From: DASTPP01 sp035762175
GTDB lineage: Bacteria > Myxococcota_A > Polyangia > Polyangiales > Polyangiaceae
NCBI GenBank assembly: GCA_035762175.1
Contig: DASTPP010000231.1
Location: 1 to 7,694, forward strand
Reading direction: 5' to 3'
DNA: 7,694 nucleotides
Both the position numbers and the translations under genes were made by a program. Shown here one piece after another: positions 1-4,505 of the stretch. A model generated the notes under the pieces. The model worked only from the letters and a program-made list of their open reading frames with translations. It ran no database searches and was not told the origin of the DNA. Numbering within the stretch: the first letter of the stretch is position 1; each line of letters starts with the position of its first letter.

Positions 1-23
1 CGAGCGCGGCGGCCGAGACGCAA

Positions 24-90
24 GCCGTCGGCCGGGGCCGGGGGCGAAGGAATCCGCCCGGATTTCGAGCTCCCGACCCCGGCCGACGGC
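24..90 (-). terminator. Long inverted repeat after the amidase gene, possible terminator or 3'-end hairpin
   Basis: Bases 24-37 (GCCGTCGGCCGGGG) are perfectly complementary to 77-90, a 14-bp stem around a 39-base interior. The interior holds a second small stem, 51-55 with 60-64 (AATCC/GGATT), extended by CGA/TCG at 45-47 and 65-67. The element begins 47 bases downstream of the amidase stop codon, where a 3'-end structure is expected. On the minus strand it is followed by TTGCGTCT rather than a true U tract, so it is not a canonical intrinsic terminator. It could stabilise the mRNA end or act in either direction. The pairing is seen directly; the role is inferred. Bases 1-23 and 91-136 contain nothing else I can support. 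Confidence 0.45.
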
Positions 91-136
91 GCCGCGGATC
101 GGGCGCCGGGCGACGGGAGCATTCGTCCGACAGAGC

Positions 137-1708
137 CTAGGCGGCGGGGGCCGGGTCGACGGGGGTGCGGGGGCGGCCCGCGTCGCGGGCGACGCCCTCT
201 TCGACGGCGCGCATCAGGGCCACGACGCGCTCGTCGGCCCAGGGCCGGGCGACGATCTGCACGCCGACCGGCAGGCCCTCGCTGCCGCGATCGACCGCCG
301 CGGCCTGCTTGTCGACGCGGTCGACCCCGGGCGGGCGCTCGGCCTCGCCCGGGCGCACCGTGGTGACGGGCACGACGCCGGCGGGGCAGCGGAGCGCGTT
401 CCACAGGATGGCGTAGCCGCCGGCGGCCAGAAAGTCTTGGCTCTGGCCGTGCCCGAGCGCCGGGGTCGCGAAGGGCGGGCAGACGAGGGCGTCGACGCCG
501 GCCGCGTCGAGCGCGTCGAAGAGGGCGCGCTGCTGCTCGCGCAGCCGCTCGGAGAGCGCCCAGAGCGCCGCGACGCTCTTCTCGCCGAGCGCGGCGAGGA
601 CGGCCGCCGCGCGCCGCTCGCCCGCGAGCGAGAGGCCGCGCGCGAGCAGCGCCCGCGCCGCCGCGGGCATGGCCGAGGCGGCGCGCAGCGTGCGCAAGGG
701 GGGCTCGAGCTCGCCCCCCTCGGCCGCCTCGGAGAGCGAGCGCCCCCCGTCGGCGCTGAGCGCGCCGAGGTAGGTCGCCACCACCTCGGCCGCGGGCGGC
801 GGCTCGAAGGCCACGACCTCGCAGCCGCGCGCCCGCAGCACCTCGGCCGCCCGCTCGACCGCGCGCGCGACGGCGCGCGAGGGCGCGAGCAGGCCGTCGT
901 CGACGAAGACGCCGACGCGCAGCCGCTCGAGCCGGTCGGCCGAGGGGCCGCCCCAGAGCACGGGCGGCACGTTGGGGTCGACCTCGTTCAGCCACTCGGG
1001 CGGCAGCGCCCGCATCGCCAGCTCGACGTCGCCCACGGTGCGCGCCATCGGCCCGGCCTGCTCGGGCACCGCGCCCTGGCCCGGCAGCGGCATCGCCACC
1101 CCGCGGTTCGGCCACCGGTTCACCGTCGGCTTGAGCCCGGCGATGCCGCACATGTGCGCGGGCACCCGGATGCTGCCCCCGATATCGGTCCCGACGCCGA
1201 GCGGCGAGAGCCCCGCCGCGATCGCCGCCGCCTCGCCCCCCGACGAGCCGCCCGGGGTGCGCTCGGCGCGGTGCGGGTTCGACGTGCGGCCGAAGACGGG
1301 GTTATAGCTCTCGTAATAAAGAAGAAACTGCGACACGTTGGTGCGCCCGAGCACGACCGCCCCCGCGCGCCGCAAGAGCTTGACGAGCGCGGCGTCCTCG
1401 CGCGCCCGGTGCCGGACGCGCGCCTGCACCCCCATCGTCGTCGCCCGGCCCTCGAGGTCGAGGCACTCTTTGACCGACACCGGCAGGCCGTGCAGCGGGC
1501 CGCGGGCGTCGCCCCGGCGCCGCTCGACGTCGGCGCGCTCGGCGTCGGCGAGCGCGCCCTCGCGGAAGACCTCGGTGAAGGCCCGCAGCGCGCCGTCGAC
1601 GGCGTCGATGCGCGCGAGGTGCGCCCGCGTCAGCTCGACCGAGCTGACCTCGCCGTGGGCCAGCAGGGACGCGAGCTCGGTCGCGGGCTTCGAACAAAGT
1701 TCGTGCAT
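137..1708 (-). CDS. FAAH-like amidase (amidase signature family)
   Basis: Predicted 523-residue serine amidase that hydrolyses a carboxamide to acid plus ammonia or amine; the substrate is unknown. The amidase-signature triad is visible: Lys80 (PVSVKE), cis-Ser155 in GGSSGGE (153-159) and nucleophile Ser179 in GTDIGGSI (173-180). Spacings of 75 and 24 residues match FAAH Lys142/Ser217/Ser241 as I recall them. Similarity to FAAH continues beyond the core: NPVFG at 136-140, DPNVPP near 244-249, SADGGRS at 318-324, PAGVVPVTTV at 442-451 and GLPVGVQ at 478-484. This is unlike GatA, and no GatB or GatC is adjacent. There is no signal peptide or N-terminal membrane helix, so it is probably cytoplasmic or peripheral on the membrane. 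The ATG at 1708 was chosen because the family's usual N-terminus (ELASLLAHGEVSSVEL) follows at once. No good Shine-Dalgarno is visible, and the frame stays open upstream only because of high GC. Family is certain; the FAAH subgroup is likely. Confidence 0.93.
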   Translation of the reverse strand: MHELCSKPATELASLLAHGEVSSVELTRAHLARIDAVDGALRAFTEVFREGALADAERADVERRRGDARGPLHGLPVSVKECLDLEGRATTMGVQARVRHRAREDAALVKLLRRAGAVVLGRTNVSQFLLYYESYNPVFGRTSNPHRAERTPGGSSGGEAAAIAAGLSPLGVGTDIGGSIRVPAHMCGIAGLKPTVNRWPNRGVAMPLPGQGAVPEQAGPMARTVGDVELAMRALPPEWLNEVDPNVPPVLWGGPSADRLERLRVGVFVDDGLLAPSRAVARAVERAAEVLRARGCEVVAFEPPPAAEVVATYLGALSADGGRSLSEAAEGGELEPPLRTLRAASAMPAAARALLARGLSLAGERRAAAVLAALGEKSVAALWALSERLREQQRALFDALDAAGVDALVCPPFATPALGHGQSQDFLAAGGYAILWNALRCPAGVVPVTTVRPGEAERPPGVDRVDKQAAAVDRGSEGLPVGVQIVARPWADERVVALMRAVEEGVARDAGRPRTPVDPAPAA

Positions 1709-1742
1709 GGGGCCGGCACCATACAACGAACGCCGGCGCCCC

Positions 1743-1780
1743 GGCGCGGCCCGCTCGGCGCGGCCCGCTCGGCGCGGCCC
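1743..1780. repeat. Short 14-bp tandem repeat between genes
   Basis: The unit GGCGCGGCCCGCTC occurs exactly at 1743-1756 and 1757-1770, followed by a partial third copy (first ten bases) at 1771-1780. It sits in the 116-base gap between the GspE-N/GAF gene and the amidase start. Just beside it, 1804-1817 is a perfect 14-base palindrome (CCGCCCCGGGGCGG) immediately downstream of the neighbouring gene's stop. No promoter-like sequence is evident in this gap. The repeat could simply be replication slippage in GC-rich DNA. Confidence 0.6.
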
Positions 1781-1824
1781 CGCGGAACGGGGTCGGCTCG
1801 ACGCCGCCCCGGGGCGGGGCCCGC

Positions 1825-3042
1825 TCAGCCCCGCTCGCCCGCCTTGTCGCGACGCACCAACCGACCCAGCACCTCGCCGGCGAGGCGGCCGAGGTCTTCG
1901 GCCCGGCGCGTCGCGAGCAGCGAGTCGACCACCTCGTCGAGCAGCGCGAAGAGCACCGCGCGCCCCCCGACCACCACGGGCATGACGGCCACCTCGCCCG
2001 CCGCGCCCCCCATCACCCCGAGCAGCGCCTCGTGCGACGGGGTCCGCGGCACGGGCCCGAGGTAGTGGCCCACGGCCGCGGCGGTGGCGAGCACGCTCGG
2101 CACCCCGGCCGAGATGACCACGCGCCGGAAGGCCGCCGCGTCGCCGAACGCCTCGTTGCACTGCCAGCCGCGGAACTCGCCCTGACGCACGGCGAAGACG
2201 GCGACGCGCCGCGCGACCGTGCGCAGGCCCGCCACGAGGTGCTCGACCACCTCGTCGCGCGAGCGCGCCTGGCGCAGGGCCGACAGGCTCGAGCCGATGT
2301 CGGCGAAGGTCGCCCCGGGCCCCCGCACCGTCGGGGGCTCGCCCCGCGAGGCCGGGCCCCGGGCCCCGGGCGCCACGCCGGCGCCCCCCTCGGCCGCCGC
2401 GCCCTCGGCCGGGGGCGCCCCCCAGGCCACCGAAGGCACCGGCGGCGGCGGCGGGAACTTGGGCCCCTCGGGGCTGCTCGAGAAGCGGGGGCGCACGAGC
2501 GGAATGGGCGGCGCCGAGCTCAGCGCGCTCCAGCGCGGGATGGCGGGCGGCGTGGCGCCGGGCGCCGGCTCGGCGTAAGGGGGCGTCGGGCGCGCGGGGT
2601 GGCGCCGGGACGGCGCCGAGCCCCCCGTCGACGAGAACGAGCGCAGCGCCTCGGCCATCGCCTCGAGCGGCGCCCGGAAGACCCGCACCGGCGCCTCGAG
2701 GTGGAACGACAGCTCGAGGGCGACGTTGCGGTCGAAGGGATCGAGCGCGGCGGCGTCGACGCCGCCCGACGGCACGCGGCGCAAGGGCAGCGCCCAGAGC
2801 CGGTGGCAGAGCCCGAGGGGCAGCCGGCCGACCAGCTCGGGGTTCACGTAAACGCGCCGCAGCCCCTTCACGTCGGCCCGCTCGAACTCGTCGTCGATGA
2901 GGCGCGCGGGCACGAGCCCGAGGTCGAGCACCAACTTGAGGAAAGGCGTGCCCTGCAGCACGTGCGCCAGCAAGAGCCGCTGGGCGTCTTCTCGCTGGAG
3001 CAGGCCGTTCGAAAGAAGACGTCGGGCCAGGTCGACGGACAA
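1825..3042 (-). CDS. GspE N-terminal (MshEN-like) domain protein with C-terminal GAF-like domain
   Basis: This 405-residue soluble protein has three parts. Residues 1-135 resemble the N-terminal domain of type II secretion/type IV pilus ATPases (GspE-N/MshEN): helical half-repeats each ending in a GL(L/V) (13-15 and 42-44), then a YVNPELVGRLP...WALPLRR...DPFD segment (65-104). Residues 136-240 are a Pro/Ala/Gly/Ser-rich linker, probably disordered. Residues 245-397 look like a GAF-type sensory domain (VVEHLVAGLRTVARR, then PVVVGGRAVLFALLDE). There are no Walker A or B motifs, so it is not the secretion ATPase. The R-L-G of the c-di-GMP-binding MshEN consensus is replaced in both half-repeats (DLA at 4-6, PFL at 33-35), so c-di-GMP binding is doubtful. 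A regulatory or scaffolding role is inferred. The start is TTG, supported by an AAGGTG Shine-Dalgarno 7 bases upstream. The gene lies 43 bases after the FtsB-like gene. Confidence 0.85.
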   Translation of the reverse strand: MSVDLARRLLSNGLLQREDAQRLLLAHVLQGTPFLKLVLDLGLVPARLIDDEFERADVKGLRRVYVNPELVGRLPLGLCHRLWALPLRRVPSGGVDAAALDPFDRNVALELSFHLEAPVRVFRAPLEAMAEALRSFSSTGGSAPSRRHPARPTPPYAEPAPGATPPAIPRWSALSSAPPIPLVRPRFSSSPEGPKFPPPPPVPSVAWGAPPAEGAAAEGGAGVAPGARGPASRGEPPTVRGPGATFADIGSSLSALRQARSRDEVVEHLVAGLRTVARRVAVFAVRQGEFRGWQCNEAFGDAAAFRRVVISAGVPSVLATAAAVGHYLGPVPRTPSHEALLGVMGGAAGEVAVMPVVVGGRAVLFALLDEVVDSLLATRRAEDLGRLAGEVLGRLVRRDKAGERG

Positions 3043-3049
3043 GCAGCCC

Positions 3050-3055
3050 CACCTT
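3050..3055 (-). promoter_or_regulatory. Shine-Dalgarno site fixing a TTG start
   Basis: On the minus strand AAGGTG lies 7 bases upstream of the TTG at 3042-3040. It is the main reason to accept that rare start codon for the GspE-N/GAF protein. The encoded N-terminus (SVDLARRLL) also fits the start of this domain. Confidence 0.6.
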
Positions 3056-3085
3056 AGAGCGGTTTTCTTCCGGGCGGAACGGCGC

Positions 3086-3385
3086 TCAGCGCCCGCGCGG
3101 CAAAAGGAAGACGACCTCGTCTTTTCGCACCAGCCCGAGCTCGTCGCGGGCGATGCGCTCGACGGCCGCGGGGTCGTCCTTCAAGCGGCGCACGGTCTGC
3201 CGCAGGAACGCGATCTTGCGGCGCTCTTCGTCGTTCTCGCGCCGGACCTGCGTCAACTCTTGCTCGAGCGCCCGCAGCTTCGGCAGCCCCTGCGTCGAAA
3301 ACATGAGCAGCGGCGCGCCGATCACGGCGAGCACCAGGATGAGCGCGGGCAAGAGCCGCTCGGCGAGAGCCACGAACGACGCCAC
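3086..3385 (-). CDS. ftsB: FtsB/DivIC-family septum formation protein
   Basis: This small bitopic membrane protein (99 residues from the GTG at 3385) matches the FtsB/DivIC pattern. It has a short cytoplasmic N-terminus, a membrane helix at about 11-29 (LLPALILVLAVIGAPLLMF), a charged coiled coil at about 38-70 (LRALEQELTQVRRENDEERR), and the typical C-terminal block DPAAVERIARDELG followed by LVRKDEVVF (71-93). In studied bacteria FtsB joins FtsL and FtsQ to activate septal peptidoglycan synthesis by FtsW and FtsI. The start is uncertain: a TTG at 3424 would add 13 residues (WTRGPAPCDRCA), and neither start has a strong Shine-Dalgarno. I prefer the GTG because the extension is not membrane-like and FtsB proteins are about 90-110 residues. 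Neighbours are not the eno/ispD genes common in gamma-proteobacteria; here it follows a lipoprotein gene. The family call is firm; the symbol is by family resemblance. Confidence 0.85.
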   Translation of the reverse strand: MASFVALAERLLPALILVLAVIGAPLLMFSTQGLPKLRALEQELTQVRRENDEERRKIAFLRQTVRRLKDDPAAVERIARDELGLVRKDEVVFLLPRGR

Positions 3386-3448
3386 GGCGCATCGATCGCA
3401 CGGGGCCGGCCCCCGCGTCCACAAAGCCGCCCCCGCGCCCGCCGAGGC

Positions 3449-3497
3449 GCCCCGGGGCCGCCGGGGGGGGGAGCGCGCGCCGGACGCGCCCCGGGGC
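3449..3497 (-). terminator. GC-rich inverted repeat directly after the lipoprotein stop codon
   Basis: GCCCCGGGGC occurs at 3449-3458 and again at 3488-3497, immediately next to the stop codon at 3500-3498. Because the ten bases are self-complementary, the copies can pair with each other around a 29-base loop, or each can self-pair in duplex DNA. The loop contains a run of nine G (3463-3471), read as nine C on the transcribed strand. No U tract follows. It may slow transcription between the lipoprotein and FtsB-like genes, or it may be incidental to the very high GC. Confidence 0.3.
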
Positions 3498-4505
3498 TCA
3501 GGGGTTGAAGTCGTCGCCGGCGGGCTTGGGCGCGGGCTTCGGGGCGGGCTTCGGCGCCGCGGGCCGCTCGGCCGCGGGCTTGACCGCCGCGGGCCGCTCG
3601 GCCGCCGGCTTGACCGCCGCGGGGGGCTTCTCGGCCGCCGCGGGGGGCTTCTCGGCCGCCGCGGGGCGGGCGGGCTTCGGCGCCGCCGCCGGCCGCTCGG
3701 CCAGGGCCCCCTCGGCCGCCGCGGCGGGCTCGGCCGCGGGCTTCTCGGCCCCGGCGCCGCGCTTGCGGGCGGCGCCGGCGCGCTTCTTGTCGCCGGGGGC
3801 GGCCTCGCCCGAGGCGGGCGGCAGGGCGCCCGCGATGGCCACGCCGCGCGGCGAGACGGCGGCGGTCAGGTCGAGCGCGAACTTCTCGCCCTCGAGCATG
3901 CGCGCGGTGCTCTGGTTCGAGAGCGCGACCAGCACGCGCCGGACGGCCGCCACCTCGCCGCGCACCTCTTTTCGTCGAAAGCCGAAGAAGTCGGCGTCGA
4001 TGCCCGCCTCGACCGAGCGGGTCAGGTCCCACAGGGCGCGCGCGCGCACCGCCACCTGCTTCAGCCGCTCGGCCGCGGCCGCCTCGGACCGGAGGCAGGC
4101 GTCGAGCGCGCTGCCGAGCGAGCGCACGGGCGGGCCCGGCTCGCGGCCCTCGGTCACCGCGCGGTACCCCTCGACCCGGAACCAGTGCCCGCCCTTGCCC
4201 ACGTCGATCGCCCGCTCGTGCATCACCTCGACGATCCGCGGCACGGGCGCGTCGGGCAGGAGCCCGAGCGCGTGCGCGAGCTCGGCGCGCGCGGCCCGGC
4301 GCTCGTCGGGCACCCGCGCCACCTCGAGCTGCAGCTGGTGGACCGCCTCGAAGTACCGGTCGTAGGTCGGCTGGCCCGTCCGGTAGAGCTGGGCGCGGCC
4401 GACGACGGTCGTCTCGGCGCCGGGCGCGTGCGGCATGGGCCGGCACGCGGCGAGCGCCGCGGCGAGCGTCAGGGCGAAGAAGAACCGAGCGCGGACGAAG
4501 GACAC
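3498..4505 (-). CDS. Predicted lipoprotein with Lys/Pro/Ala repeat tail
   Basis: I do not recognise this 335-residue protein's family. Residues 1-21 form a lipoprotein signal (RARFFFALTLAAALAAC): basic start, hydrophobic core, and lipobox LAAC with Cys21 as the lipidated residue. Residues 30-225 are mainly helical and charged, with a conserved-looking segment around GGHWFRVEGYRAVTEG (105-120); this may be a periplasmic helical domain. Residues 229-330 are low complexity with repeats of PAAVKPAAER, AAAEKPP and PKPA, ending in DDFNP. Such Lys/Pro/Ala tails are often extended spacers and could reach through peptidoglycan; that role is inferred. The GTG at 4505 is the furthest possible start, because an in-frame TAG lies two codons upstream. 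It overlaps the end of the upstream membrane-protein gene by 37 bases, suggesting coupled translation. FtsB follows. Confidence 0.85.
   Translation of the reverse strand: MSFVRARFFFALTLAAALAACRPMPHAPGAETTVVGRAQLYRTGQPTYDRYFEAVHQLQLEVARVPDERRAARAELAHALGLLPDAPVPRIVEVMHERAIDVGKGGHWFRVEGYRAVTEGREPGPPVRSLGSALDACLRSEAAAAERLKQVAVRARALWDLTRSVEAGIDADFFGFRRKEVRGEVAAVRRVLVALSNQSTARMLEGEKFALDLTAAVSPRGVAIAGALPPASGEAAPGDKKRAGAARKRGAGAEKPAAEPAAAAEGALAERPAAAPKPARPAAAEKPPAAAEKPPAAVKPAAERPAAVKPAAERPAAPKPAPKPAPKPAGDDFNP
3561..3662 (-). repeat. In-frame tandem repeats encoding the lipoprotein tail
   Basis: Two 30-bp units (3561-3590 and 3591-3620) differ at one base and encode a PAAVKPAAER-type decapeptide. Two identical 21-bp units follow (3621-3641 and 3642-3662), encoding AAAEKPP. 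Both unit lengths are multiples of three, so copy number can change without breaking the frame. A shorter GCGGGCTTCGG-like PKPA series lies beside them at about 3525-3555. Confidence 0.8.

Noticed and set aside
137..1708. GatA, the glutamyl-tRNA(Gln) amidotransferase A subunit
   Set aside because: It shares the triad, but the FAAH-type C-terminal segments and the absence of gatB and gatC nearby argue against it.
1804..1817. Perfect palindrome as an intrinsic terminator
   Set aside because: With a usable loop it leaves only a 5-bp stem and no U tract follows; it is mentioned under the nearby repeat only.
1825..3042. A type II secretion or pilus ATPase (GspE/PilB)
   Set aside because: No Walker A, Walker B or Asp/His boxes; the protein ends in a GAF-like domain instead.
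1709..3052. Amidase frame stays open upstream through the next gene, suggesting a 971-residue fusion protein
   Set aside because: The upstream part is Arg/Ala-rich and overlaps the better-supported GspE-N/GAF gene in another frame. Amidase homology begins at the ATG at 1708.
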